DNA of 14,764 nucleotides from Microbacterium terregens (GTDB lineage Bacteria > Actinomycetota > Actinomycetes > Actinomycetales > Microbacteriaceae), in contig NZ_BAAAWH010000004.1 of NCBI RefSeq assembly GCF_039534975.1, forward strand, positions 1 through 14,764, written 5' to 3'. The translations under genes were made by a program, and so were the position numbers. This document shows positions 6,678 through 13,439 of the stretch, one piece after another. The notes below the pieces were generated by a model. The model was not told where the DNA came from. It searched no databases and worked only from the letters and a program-made list of their open reading frames with translations. How positions within the stretch are numbered: position 1 is the stretch's first letter; the number at the start of each line of letters is the position of its first letter.

Positions 6678-7159
6678 TGCTCCGGCTCCTTTGAATCGAT
6701 CGTGGATACTGCCGAAGTGGACTGCTCGATGACCCGCGCCTGCTCTGACGTCAGTCGATCTCCGCGGCGAGCTGAGCCGAGTCGGAGGAGGGGCTCAAGC
6801 AGCCGTACCCAGCCGCGCGGTTGCATGGTGACTCGCGTGGTGACGTCGCAGGATGTCGACGACACCGGTGTGATCGTCGTCGAGAGCGCGAAGCCCAGCG
6901 GCGATCCGGGATGGTCGAACGCGATCCGCCGCGGAGGGTCGAACTCGGTGATCGAGTATGCCGTCTCGCTCGTTCGCCCGTGCTCGGACCGGACCATCAC
7001 GGCCCGGCCGCCCACTCCCGCTGGGCCGTCGTCGAGACGTCGTATTGCGACGACTTCAGCTCCCCCACCGCGGATTCTCTCGAAGACATGCGTTCCGATG
7101 ACATCGAAAGCAGCTTCTGCGCTGCGGTTGACGCGTCGGGTCTTGACGTAGGTGATCAT
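6674..7159 (-). CDS. SRPBCC / polyketide-cyclase-like protein (left copy)
   Basis: The 161-residue protein has the START/Bet v1-like (SRPBCC) pattern: an N-terminal strand ITYVKTRRVNRSAEAAFDVI, a central GGRAVMVRSEHGRTSETAYS and SITEFDPPRRIAFDHP (69-84), and a long C-terminal helix RGWVRLLEPLLRLGSARRGD. Such proteins bind hydrophobic ligands or modify small metabolites; the ligand is not predictable. The stop overlaps the start of the hydrolase remnant (ATGA). In this arm residues 26-34 are misread as FERIRGGGAEVV by two compensating indels at about 7062-7080, where the right arm gives FENHPRWEAEVV. The upstream gene ends 15 bases away, with GAAGGAG as the ribosome site. Confidence 0.8.
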   Translation of the reverse strand: MITYVKTRRVNRSAEAAFDVIGTHVFERIRGGGAEVVAIRRLDDGPAGVGGRAVMVRSEHGRTSETAYSITEFDPPRRIAFDHPGSPLGFALSTTITPVSSTSCDVTTRVTMQPRGWVRLLEPLLRLGSARRGDRLTSEQARVIEQSTSAVSTIDSKEPEQ

Positions 7160-7174
7160 GCTGCTTCTCCTTCT

Positions 7175-7443
7175 TCAGGTAGCGGCGGCCTGTCCGTCGC
7201 GTTCGACGAGGTCACTGAAGGTGACCCCGACGGTGGCGGCCGCATCAGCGGCTCTCGTCGCGGCTCGAGTCGGCAGAGGCAGCAGGCATTCGGTGAGCAC
7301 GTGAAAGCTCCATGCTTTGAATTCCACGAGCTGCCAGCCGCGGGCCCGGTATGCGTTGAACGTCGGAGCGCTCTGTACGACATCGATGATGTCGACGGCG
7401 CGAGGGATGGGAAGCGCTAGCGGCGCGCGCAGACCGGCGGCCG
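7175..7443 (-). CDS. C-terminal part of the same unidentified protein (left copy, shorter)
   Basis: This mirror copy ends at TGA (complement of 7175-7177) and is cut at 7443 where the left arm meets the fold-back. It encodes the last ~89 residues, from TAAGLRAPLALPIPRAVDII onward, with the same sequence as the right arm. Confidence 0.55.
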
Positions 7444-7519
7444 CGATCGACCCCGGCCGCCGCGGGCGTCTTCGCCGACATCGACCACCGGCGCCGGGAG
7501 GCTTTCACGCGTATCGTCA
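7444..7519. other. Spacer at the fold-back centre
   Basis: These 76 bases are not matched in the left arm. They continue the reading frame of the right-arm gene that ends at 7788, so they are the genomic sequence just beyond where the left arm stops. The left arm ends with AGACCGGCGGCC (7431-7442), which pairs with 7521-7532. The heptamer GGCGGCC (7436-7442) also has its complement GGCCGCC at 7455-7461 within the spacer. The spacer is therefore the 5' overhang of one strand relative to the other at the join. Confidence 0.85.
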
Positions 7520-7788
7520 CGGCCGCCGGTCTGCGCGCGCCGCTAGCGCTTCCCATCCCTCGCGCCGTCGACATCATCGATGTCGTACAGAGCGCTCCGA
7601 CGTTCAACGCATACCGGGCCCGCGGCTGGCAGCTCGTGGAATTCAAAGCATGGAGCTTTCACGTGCTCACCGAATGCCTGCTGCCTCTGCCGACTCGAGC
7701 CGCGACGAGAGCCGCTGATGCGGCCGCCACCGTCGGGGTCACCTTCAGTGACCTCGTCGAACGCGACGGACAGGCCGCCGCTACCTGA
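7444..7788 (+). CDS. C-terminal part of an unidentified protein, cut at the fold-back (right copy)
   Basis: An open frame runs from the spacer to TGA 7786-7788: AAAGVFADIDHRRREAFTRI, then VTAAGLRAPLALPIPRAVDI, FNAYRARGWQLVEFKAWSFH and a tail ending VERDGQAAAT. The N-terminus is missing because the fold-back point lies upstream. The mainly helical composition and position directly ahead of an SRPBCC gene would suit the C-terminal domain of a TetR-type regulator, but I see no diagnostic motif and leave it unassigned. It is in an operon with the SRPBCC gene (15-base gap, GAAGGAG ribosome site for that gene). The longer overlapping frames through the centre are products of the artificial join. 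Confidence 0.55.
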   Translation, partial: RSTPAAAGVFADIDHRRREAFTRIVTAAGLRAPLALPIPRAVDIIDVVQSAPTFNAYRARGWQLVEFKAWSFHVLTECLLPLPTRAATRAADAAATVGVTFSDLVERDGQAAAT

Positions 7789-7803
7789 AGAAGGAGAAGC
7801 AGC
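7789..7803 (+). promoter_or_regulatory. Ribosome binding site deciding the SRPBCC start
   Basis: GAAGAAGGAG in the 15-base gap between the two genes places a strong AAGGAG seven bases before ATG 7804. It fixes the start MITYVKTRR and shows translation follows directly after the upstream gene. It is preserved in the left arm at 7160-7174. Confidence 0.7.
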
Positions 7804-8290
7804 ATGATCACCTACGTCAAGACCCGACGCGTCAACCGCAGCGCAGAAGCTGCTTTCGATGTCATCGGAACGCATGTCTTCGAGAATCATCCGCGGTGGG
7901 AAGCTGAAGTCGTCGCAATACGACGTCTCGACGACGGCCCAGCGGGAGTGGGCGGCCGGGCCGTGATGGTCCGGTCCGAGCACGGGCGAACGAGCGAGAC
8001 GGCATACTCGATCACCGAGTTCGACCCTCCGCGGCGGATCGCGTTCGACCATCCCGGATCGCCGCTGGGCTTCGCGCTCTCGACGACGATCACACCGGTG
8101 TCGTCGACATCCTGCGACGTCACCACGCGAGTCACCATGCAACCGCGCGGCTGGGTACGGCTGCTTGAGCCCCTCCTCCGACTCGGCTCAGCTCGCCGCG
8201 GAGATCGACTGACGTCAGAGCAGGCGCGGGTCATCGAGCAGTCCACTTCGGCAGTATCCACGATCGATTCAAAGGAGCCGGCAGCAATGA
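7804..8290 (+). CDS. SRPBCC / polyketide-cyclase-like protein (right copy, stop lost)
   Basis: This is the mirror of 6674-7159. The internal region FENHPRWEAEVVAIRRLDDG is the correct version. Near the end, CCGGCAGCAATG replaces the left-arm CCGGAGCAATG. The extra C removes the stop and joins the frame to the hydrolase remnant, giving an apparent 283-residue fusion to 8655. The overlap form in the left arm is the more typical gene arrangement, so I place the end at the expected TGA (8288-8290). Confidence 0.78.
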
Positions 8291-8609
8291 CCGCGACTGG
8301 TCGGCGCGGCGACCGCCCGAAAGCCGACCGGGGCACCGGAAGGGGGGTGCTGCACGTCAATCCGGCCATCAGTCTCCAGCCTGCCGTCCCGATGATCTAT
8401 CTGGCGGCCGCGGCGGAGCCGCGCGTGGAGTACAGCTGGGCGACTCCGGAGTATGCCGCCCGATATCCCGGTGTCCTGCAGACGTTCGTGGACCGCTTCG
8501 CGCCGGCGAACTCCGCAGTGTGGATTCCCCACACTTCATGGAGGCGGCGATTCCCGAGGAGGTCGCCGACACCGTGCGAGAGGTGGCGGACATGGCGTCC
8601 GCGGACTGA
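8287..8609 (+). pseudogene. C-terminal remnant of an alpha/beta hydrolase (right copy)
   Basis: The start ATG at 8287 has AAAGGAG upstream. The frame reads to FVDRFAPANSAV, then breaks near 8518-8520. One base later the sequence VDSPHFMEAAIPEEVADTVREVADMASAD runs to TGA 8607-8609. That segment is the classic end of an alpha/beta hydrolase, with the catalytic His in SPHF, and PMIYLAAAAEP resembles the preceding strand near the catalytic acid. With one G restored (GTGGTGGAT) the product would be 107 residues. The nucleophile elbow G-x-S-x-G and the whole N-terminal half of a hydrolase are absent; the basic leader MTATGRRGDRPKADRGTGRG replaces them. The same break occurs in both arms, unlike the other frameshifts here, so it may be real decay. 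Confidence 0.65.
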
Positions 8610-8705
8610 CGCAGCCCTACCGGCACAGCCCTTCGTCGCTGCGGGAACCGCGTGAACGTGAGACGGCGATTAGGCGGCGTCGGTGCGAAGGGCCAGCATC
8701 TTCCT

Positions 8706-9176
8706 ATGCGATCTCCCGGGAAGGTCCTCCTGCGACTGTGGCGCCGGCTGAGCCCGCTGCCCGGCGGCACCTGGCTCTTCTCCCTGATCTTCGGCTGGCG
8801 CGTGCCCTATTCGCGGTCGGTGCGCCCGCACATCCGCGTACTCGCGCCAGGTCACGCCGAGGTCGAAATCCCGGACCGGCGCGCCAACCGGCAGCACCTT
8901 GGCTCTGTCCACGCCGTGGCGCTCGTTAACGTCGCGGAGCAGGCCAGTGGTCTCGCGCTGCTGACGGACCTTCCCGACGGCACCCGAGGCATCGTCTCCG
9001 CGATGTCGGTGCAGTACTTCAAGAAGGCGCGTGGCTCCATCCGCGCGGTGTGTCATGTCACCGCGCCCGCGGTCACAGGGGACACGGATTTCGACGTCAC
9101 TGCTGACTGCATCGACCGCAGCGGCGAGGTCGTGGCTCGAGCCACCGTGCGCTGGCGGCTCGGCTTACAGGGCTGA
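8706..9176 (+). CDS. DUF4442-type hotdog-fold thioesterase-like protein (right copy, intact)
   Basis: This 156-residue protein is predicted to adopt the hotdog fold of acyl-CoA thioesterases. Key stretches are FGWRVPYSRSVRPHIRVLAP (29-48), AEVEIPDRRANRQHLGSVHA (51-70) and VALVNVAEQASGLALL (71-86). The latter two are the N-x2-H-x-GS-x-H-A and N-x-AE-x-A-G motifs of the DUF4442 group that line the active-site helix. The C-terminal strands ARGSIRAVCHVTAP and EVVARATVRWRLG complete the fold. The acyl substrate is unknown. It starts at ATG 8706, 96 bases after the hydrolase remnant on the same strand, so it may be transcribed with it. It is frameshifted in the left arm. Confidence 0.85.
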   Translation: MRSPGKVLLRLWRRLSPLPGGTWLFSLIFGWRVPYSRSVRPHIRVLAPGHAEVEIPDRRANRQHLGSVHAVALVNVAEQASGLALLTDLPDGTRGIVSAMSVQYFKKARGSIRAVCHVTAPAVTGDTDFDVTADCIDRSGEVVARATVRWRLGLQG

Positions 9177-9206
9177 TCCTCGCGGCCGCGGTTGTCCTCA
9201 TCCCGG

Positions 9207-9911
9207 TCAGGGAACGCGGACCCCGGCAAACGTCGTGCGCGAGCGAAGCGCGAAGCCGAGACGCTCGTATGCCGCGATCGCTCCGACATTCGTCGCCGCC
9301 GCGTGCATGAGCGCACGGTCTCCCCGCTGCTGGATGTGGAACGCGGCATCCAGCACGAGCCGTGATGCCAGCCCCTGCCGCCGGTACGCATCGTCGGTGG
9401 AGACCGCACTGATCTCTGTCCAGCCAGCCGGGTGCAGGCGCTCGCCCGCCATCGCCACGAGACGCCCTTCGCGACGGAATCCGATGTAGCGCCCGAGTTC
9501 ATGCGTGCGCGGCAGGAAGGGGCCAGGCTGGTTGCGTTCGACCAGCGCGAGCATCTCCGGCACGTCGGCCACCCCGAGGAGGACAGTTTCTGGGTCCGGT
9601 ACCGGGTGGAGCGCGTCGGTCTCGACGAGCTGCACTCCTTCGCCGCGCCACAATTCCTCCCAGCCATCGGGGAAATCGGGCACACCGCCGGACAGACCGA
9701 TCTCCGCCCCGTGTCCGACCAGGTCGATCAGTGAATCCCATACCCGCGCATCATCCCAACTCCGCACCGCCACGAAGGGGGCGACGTCGGACTGGTAGCG
9801 GCGCACCAGGTCATCACCCTCCGCGAAGCGCGCGTGGGGACCGGACAGCGCGTGCCAGGCGGCATTGTCGAGCACGGTGGCATCGTGATGAGGGGATAGG
9901 ACTTCTGTCAT
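9207..9911 (-). CDS. GNAT-family N-acetyltransferase (right copy, intact)
   Basis: This is predicted to transfer an acetyl group from acetyl-CoA to an amine or related acceptor in the cytosol; the substrate is unknown. The 234-residue protein has a divergent N-terminal half and a C-terminal GNAT domain. RYIGFRREGRLVAMAGERLH (141-160) gives the central strands, and EISAVSTDDAYRRQGLASRL (166-185) contains the acetyl-CoA pyrophosphate loop R-R-Q-G-L-A (177-182). NVGAIAAYERLGF (208-220) is the usual final motif with its conserved Tyr and GF. The layout resembles the FR47-like subgroup. The start is ATG at 9909-9911. It converges on the DUF4442 gene, with 30 bases between stops. Confidence 0.9.
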   Translation of the reverse strand: MTEVLSPHHDATVLDNAAWHALSGPHARFAEGDDLVRRYQSDVAPFVAVRSWDDARVWDSLIDLVGHGAEIGLSGGVPDFPDGWEELWRGEGVQLVETDALHPVPDPETVLLGVADVPEMLALVERNQPGPFLPRTHELGRYIGFRREGRLVAMAGERLHPAGWTEISAVSTDDAYRRQGLASRLVLDAAFHIQQRGDRALMHAAATNVGAIAAYERLGFALRSRTTFAGVRVP

Positions 9912-9988
9912 GTCTGGCGTGCTCCGGTTCGCTGTTGCCCGCCGGCTGGCTGCGTGATCGGGTTCCGCGATGATCCGGACAGGCCACT

Positions 9989-10531
9989 GTGGCAACGACG
10001 GCGGTCGACGCGGCATTCCGCGTCGTGCGATCCGGAATCGATGCGGCTCGTGACGACACGTCCCCGGTGAGGATCGACCTGCGGGCATTCGTCCGACGGG
10101 CCCGTCGATACACTCCCTGGGTGCGTGTCCGTCCGATCGACCTCGTCGATGTCCTGATCTACCTGGTGGTGCTCGGAGTCTTCATCCAGCTGTTCCCGGA
10201 CGTCATCTCCGAATCGTTCTTGTTGGCCCTTCTGACCGCGATCCTGCTGAAGGTCGTACTCGAGGTGGTGCTGTGGGCGAAGAAGAAGATCGTGAACAGG
10301 ATCCGGACGGCCAAGACATCCGCGGTTCGCATCGTCAGTGCGATCACTCTCCTGCTTGTGCTTCCGGGGAGCAAGTTCCTCGTGCTCGAGCTGGTCGCGC
10401 TCGTTTTCGGCGACGCCGTCCGCCTCGGCGGCTTCTTCCAGGTGACCGCGCTGATCATCGTTCTCATGCTCGCCCGCGGAGGTGTGCGACGCCTCCTTGC
10501 GAAGGCAGACACGACCTCGACGCAAGCCTGA
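9989..10531 (+). CDS. 180-aa membrane protein, function unknown (right copy)
   Basis: This mirror copy of 4436-4978 has the identical translation, ending AKADTTSTQA. It is followed by 149 bases holding short inverted words and the promoter of the 155-aa gene, so the two genes are probably not co-transcribed. Confidence 0.75.
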   Translation: MATTAVDAAFRVVRSGIDAARDDTSPVRIDLRAFVRRARRYTPWVRVRPIDLVDVLIYLVVLGVFIQLFPDVISESFLLALLTAILLKVVLEVVLWAKKKIVNRIRTAKTSAVRIVSAITLLLVLPGSKFLVLELVALVFGDAVRLGGFFQVTALIIVLMLARGGVRRLLAKADTTSTQA

Positions 10532-10627
10532 TCGGAGCCGGCGGGCTGATCCGGCGAAGGATCCCGGTGATCCCGCTGACCAGGTCGAGGGCGCCCGCGA
10601 GCGCCTCGATCTGCGATCAGTGCGCCA

Positions 10628-10656
10628 TCGACAGGGCGTCCGGGCGGGCGTACGCT
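10628..10656 (+). promoter_or_regulatory. -35/-10 promoter of the 155-aa gene
   Basis: TCGACA (10628-10633) and TACGCT (10651-10656) are separated by exactly 17 bases. They lie 24 bases before the GTG start, whose ribosome site is AGGAG at 10671-10675. The pair matches TTGACA at five of six positions and the TANNNT core, and is unchanged in the left arm (4311-4339). It is the best conventional promoter in the window. Confidence 0.55.
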
Positions 10657-10680
10657 GACGCTCATCACCCAGGAGCGACA

Positions 10681-11147
10681 GTGAAAAGGCCCACGCAGAA
10701 CACGCCATCAGCGAAGACGAGCGGATCGCTCGGTATGCCTATGTCCTCGGGAACGTTCCCGCGAGTATCGCCGACAGAGCGTACGCGGCCGCCTACACGC
10801 GGCTTTCCGCAGCGCAACGGCGGGAGATCGTCGGCCAGTTGCGCTCGGAGTTGCCCGTCGCCCCGCAGGAACCGGCATCCGACGACCCGAACGAGTTCGC
10901 CGTGCTCATGCGCGATCTGCACGCGCGCAACGCGCTGGTCCGCATTCCCGGTGCGGCCATCATCGCGACCGAGTTCGTCGCGAGCCCTCCGATCGTCGCC
11001 TACTTCACGACAGGCGCAGGGTCGGTGACCATGGACCAGCAGCCGCCCTGGGTGCACGATCTGGCCGGTCACGAAACCGCCCCCATCGATGGAGGAAGAA
11101 TCCACCACCGCCGTGGGGCGAACTCGGGCGAGTGGTACGGGAGCTGA
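10681..11147 (+). CDS. 155-aa protein of unknown function (right copy, frameshifted near start)
   Basis: This is the mirror of 3819-4286. A base is lost at 10688-10692 (GGCCCACG instead of GGCGCCACG), so the GTG-initiated frame departs after three codons and the body of the protein resumes in another frame. Everything from EHAISEDERIARYAYVLG to GEWYGS is otherwise the same as the left arm, so this is a read error in a real gene. Confidence 0.7.
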
Positions 11148-11205
11148 GGGCGACGAGGCTCAATCGAGGGTTCCCGATACCCGCCCCCGTTGGGGACCGG
11201 CGCCC

Positions 11206-11433
11206 TCACGGGCAGACGCGGACCCTGCGCCCCTCGAAGGTGACGATGTCGCCGAGCTGAAGCTGCCGTCCGCGGCGACGGTCGACCTCGCCGTTCACGC
11301 TCACGTAGCCGTCGATGATGGCCTCTTTGACGTCTCCACCGGAGTCGAGGAGCCCAGCGAACTTCAGGAACTGCCCGAGGCGGATGATCTCGCCGCCGAT
11401 CGGAACGTCGTCGATCGGAGCCGGGTTCGTCAT
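11206..11433 (-). CDS. S4-domain RNA-binding protein, YbcJ-like (right copy)
   Basis: This mirror copy of 3533-3760 has the same 75-residue translation, with IRLGQFLKF, SGGDVKEAI, VSVNGEVDRRRGRQL and GDIVTFEGRRVRV all present. The upstream dyad and TANNNT box are also preserved. Confidence 0.9.
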   Translation of the reverse strand: MTNPAPIDDVPIGGEIIRLGQFLKFAGLLDSGGDVKEAIIDGYVSVNGEVDRRRGRQLQLGDIVTFEGRRVRVCP

Positions 11434-11510
11434 GCCGGAATGCTAGCCGACCAGGTCCTGCCCGCAGGACCGTCGGGTTCCGCGCAAGGTCACGCGACCT
11501 ATGACAGCCG

Positions 11511-11786
11511 TCAGGGATGAGCCGGCGGGCGGTTCCCGAGATCGCGCGCGTCAGGCGCTCTCTGCGAGAGTCCGGTCAGCCACCGCCGCTGCTCGCGCGT
11601 GAGGAGGATGGCGAAGATACCCCAGAGGCCGATGTCGTCTACGAAGCCCAAGGGGCCGAGTACAAGTTCGGGGATCAGGTCGATCGGCGCGAACGTGTAG
11701 ATGACAGCGGCGATCGCGGCGACCCACGTCGTCGGCGCGACGCGATGCTGCCGCCTCTTGACGGCCTTGAGGAAACTCCACCACAT
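11511..11786 (-). CDS. DUF1232 (YkvA-like) small membrane protein (right copy)
   Basis: This mirror copy of 3180-3455 gives the same 91-residue translation, including YTFAPIDLIPE and GFVDDIGLWG. There are no arm-specific errors within the frame. Confidence 0.85.
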   Translation of the reverse strand: MWWSFLKAVKRRQHRVAPTTWVAAIAAVIYTFAPIDLIPELVLGPLGFVDDIGLWGIFAILLTREQRRWLTGLSQRAPDARDLGNRPPAHP

Positions 11787-11966
11787 TCGCCCAGTGTGCG
11801 CCAGGACGTGAACAATGCCGGACTGCTGCGGAAGTTTGACTGCAAGTTCACAGCGATCACCAAGTCTTGAGTGATCTCGGTGATACCCCGGTGCGCCTTG
11901 ATGAGGTCCGCTGTCCCGGCCGAATCTCCTGCCCCTGTGGCGCAAGTGCGTCGGCCGGGAACGCGA

Positions 11967-12194
11967 TCAGGCAGACTCGTCGTTCGCGGTCGCTTCGATC
12001 CAGTCGACTGCTTCGTCGGAGAGATAGAACCCCTCGGTTCCGGCTTCACCGATCCACCACGCGTCCGATGTCAATGACCCGCCTGCTGCCACGATCTTGC
12101 TCAAGACCTCTGTGGAGACGGCGTCGCCGTTGTGGGCAATCAGCCACGCCTGCGCGTCACCGTCCAGCAGCGGCCACCACTCGATGGTTTTCAT
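11967..12194 (-). CDS. 75-aa protein of unknown function (right copy)
   Basis: This mirror copy of 2772-2999 gives the same 75-residue translation, from MKTIEWWPLL to NDESA. Agreement of two independently erroneous strands over the full frame is good evidence that the frame is genuine. Confidence 0.65.
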   Translation of the reverse strand: MKTIEWWPLLDGDAQAWLIAHNGDAVSTEVLSKIVAAGGSLTSDAWWIGEAGTEGFYLSDEAVDWIEATANDESA

Positions 12195-12453
12195 CCGCTC
12201 AGACTGTCATCGATGGGCGCCGACCGTAAGGTGACAGCCGTCGAGCCATCGTCCCCGCGAGCTCGACCGCTACCGCGAGACGCCAGCGCATCGCGGAGCG
12301 TGAATCGCGTGGCGGCCCGGGTTGTCCGACGGGCCGTCAGGCGCAAGACGGGCCGGGAGCAAGCCGACAGTTCGTCAGGGCGTCGGATCTGATTCCTCGG
12401 ACTAGCGCTCAACCCCATGACCGCCGCGCGGTTCTGAATCCGGTGCAGAGCGG

Positions 12454-12459
12454 TACCGT
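12454..12459 (+). promoter_or_regulatory. Candidate -10 box of the 160-aa membrane protein (leaderless)
   Basis: TACCGT is followed by seven bases and then the ATG at 12467, with no Shine-Dalgarno sequence. The same layout is present in the left arm, where the mirror box is at about 2508-2513. The TANNNT match and spacing fit leaderless transcription. The -35 is not recognisable. Confidence 0.4.
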
Positions 12460-12466
12460 TGGCGCC

Positions 12467-12949
12467 ATGGCAGGTTGGACAGACTTCGCGGTCATCACGG
12501 GTGGCGCGTCTGCAGCGCTTGTGGGTCTTCTCTTCGTTGCCGTGTCGGTTCGCGCGGAGCACATCGCCCAGTCGAAGGTGCTGCGTGCTCGCCTCGCACA
12601 GATTCTGACCATCTTCGTAGGCGTACTGGCCGCAAAGCATCGCGATAGCACTGCCGAACCCTGCCGGATGATCCTCGGGGTAGAGCTGATCGCCGTCTCG
12701 CTACTCATGGCGGCATCCCTGATCGTGCTGGGCAGTCGTGCCGAGCGGGCGGCCACCGTCGCACCACTCGAGCGGATTCTGGAGAAGCTGAACCCGAACA
12801 TCACGACCGCGGCACTGATACTCCTCGGCGGCACAGGGCTCCTGTTGGGGTTCACTGCTGGGCTGTTCCTGGTCGCAATCGCGGCTCTGGTCGCATTCAT
12901 CGGCGGTGTCATCGGAGCCTGGCTCGTTCTGGTCCGACCCGCGGGGTGA
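12467..12949 (+). CDS. 160-aa membrane protein (right copy, compensating indels)
   Basis: This is the mirror of 2018-2500 and has the same length because two errors cancel. An extra A at 12634-12636 and a missing G near 12670 replace SIAIALPNPAGW with KHRDSTAEPCRM, destroying the second membrane helix. The left arm reads normally there. This is a clear case where an intact open frame hides a wrong protein segment. Confidence 0.8.
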   Translation: MAGWTDFAVITGGASAALVGLLFVAVSVRAEHIAQSKVLRARLAQILTIFVGVLAAKHRDSTAEPCRMILGVELIAVSLLMAASLIVLGSRAERAATVAPLERILEKLNPNITTAALILLGGTGLLLGFTAGLFLVAIAALVAFIGGVIGAWLVLVRPAG

Positions 12950-13144
12950 CCAACGAGGGTGACCAGCGGCGAGGCCGTGGTGGGCTCTCGTCGCTCGGTG
13001 GCTCTCGCTTGTGCGCTTTCCGCTTCCATATTCGCGCGCACTGGGCAGGTGGATCGGCGGTCCGAACCTGTCGGCGCTGAGATCGTGCAGTCTCGAGGGT
13101 CTCAACGAGGCCGCGAATGTCTCAACCCGCGTGAGAACTCACAT

Positions 13145-13206
13145 TGGAGGCGATGGAAATCGAACCCGCTTCAGTGGGAAGCTGAAGTTCTGCCACTACA
13201 TCATCG
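13145..13206 (-). tRNA. tRNA-Gly(CCC), corrupted mirror copy
   Basis: This is the counterpart of 1751-1824 but shorter by about a dozen bases. The anticodon-to-T-arm segment and the D-arm have deletions, and the acceptor no longer pairs (CTACATCATC instead of CTACATCCCC). The core GGGAAGCTGAAGTTCTGCCA and ATCGAACCCGC survive. Given a perfect copy in the other arm, this is most likely sequencing damage in a strongly structured region rather than a real tRNA pseudogene. Confidence 0.75.
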
Positions 13207-13311
13207 GCCGTGAGGCGCGGAGCCAGCATAACAAAAGCTCCACGGCGCCGAGCCGCGCGACGTACGTCGAGCGCTCGGCTGTCACAACACGTCGTCGGGC
13301 GCGCCGATCGC

Positions 13312-13392
13312 GACAGGGGAGCGGCCGACGACGACGGGGGAGCCGACGACAGGGGAGCGGCAGACGATGACAAGGGAGCGGCGGACGACGAC
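13312..13392 (-). repeat. Codon-phased 21-base tandem repeat upstream of dcd (right copy)
   Basis: This is the mirror of 1561-1641, with units starting at about 13312, 13333, 13348, 13369 and 13390 (spacing 21, 15, 21, 21). Both arms agree through the array, so the repeat and its one short unit are real sequence and not a read error. On the dcd-sense strand it would read as Asp/Gly/Ala-rich heptads ([14 protein letters not shown]), where one difference between units is Arg to Lys. Confidence 0.75.
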
Positions 13393-13439
13393 GGAGGCAG
13401 CGGCATCGCCACCCCAACGGATGCTCGCTAGCTTGCGGC

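Larger units (their letters stand above)
187..7443. repeat. Left arm of window-wide inverted repeat
   Basis: Read as reverse complement, this stretch matches 7520-14764 gene for gene. Paired coordinates sum to about 14951 at the outer end, 14966-14967 in the middle and 14963 at the centre, so the arms drift only through small indels. Examples are 3533 pairing with 11433, 5056 with 9911 and 7159 with 7804. Differences are mainly 1-2 base indels. The arm contains ordinary chromosomal genes and no mobile-element genes, so it is best read as one strand of a fold-back read rather than a biological duplication. Confidence 0.97.

Noticed and set aside
7443..7520. A linear-replicon hairpin telomere or palindromic replication origin
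   Set aside because: The spacer is the continuation of a protein-coding frame, with no telomere resolvase, terminal protein or iteron signals nearby. The error pattern fits a read artefact better.
7317..7718. 133-residue ORF crossing the fold-back centre
   Set aside because: It is antisense to the unidentified gene on both sides and joined only by the artificial junction. Its two ends repeat the same antisense sequence.
7804..8655. 283-residue SRPBCC-hydrolase fusion protein
   Set aside because: It depends on one extra base near 8281-8284 that the left arm lacks, and its last part (after SAVWIPHTS) is the wrong frame for the hydrolase segment.
9908..10708. 266-residue acidic/His-rich ORF on the minus strand
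   Set aside because: It is an antisense shadow of the 180-aa membrane protein gene. Its charged composition is the complement of hydrophobic codons in high-GC DNA.
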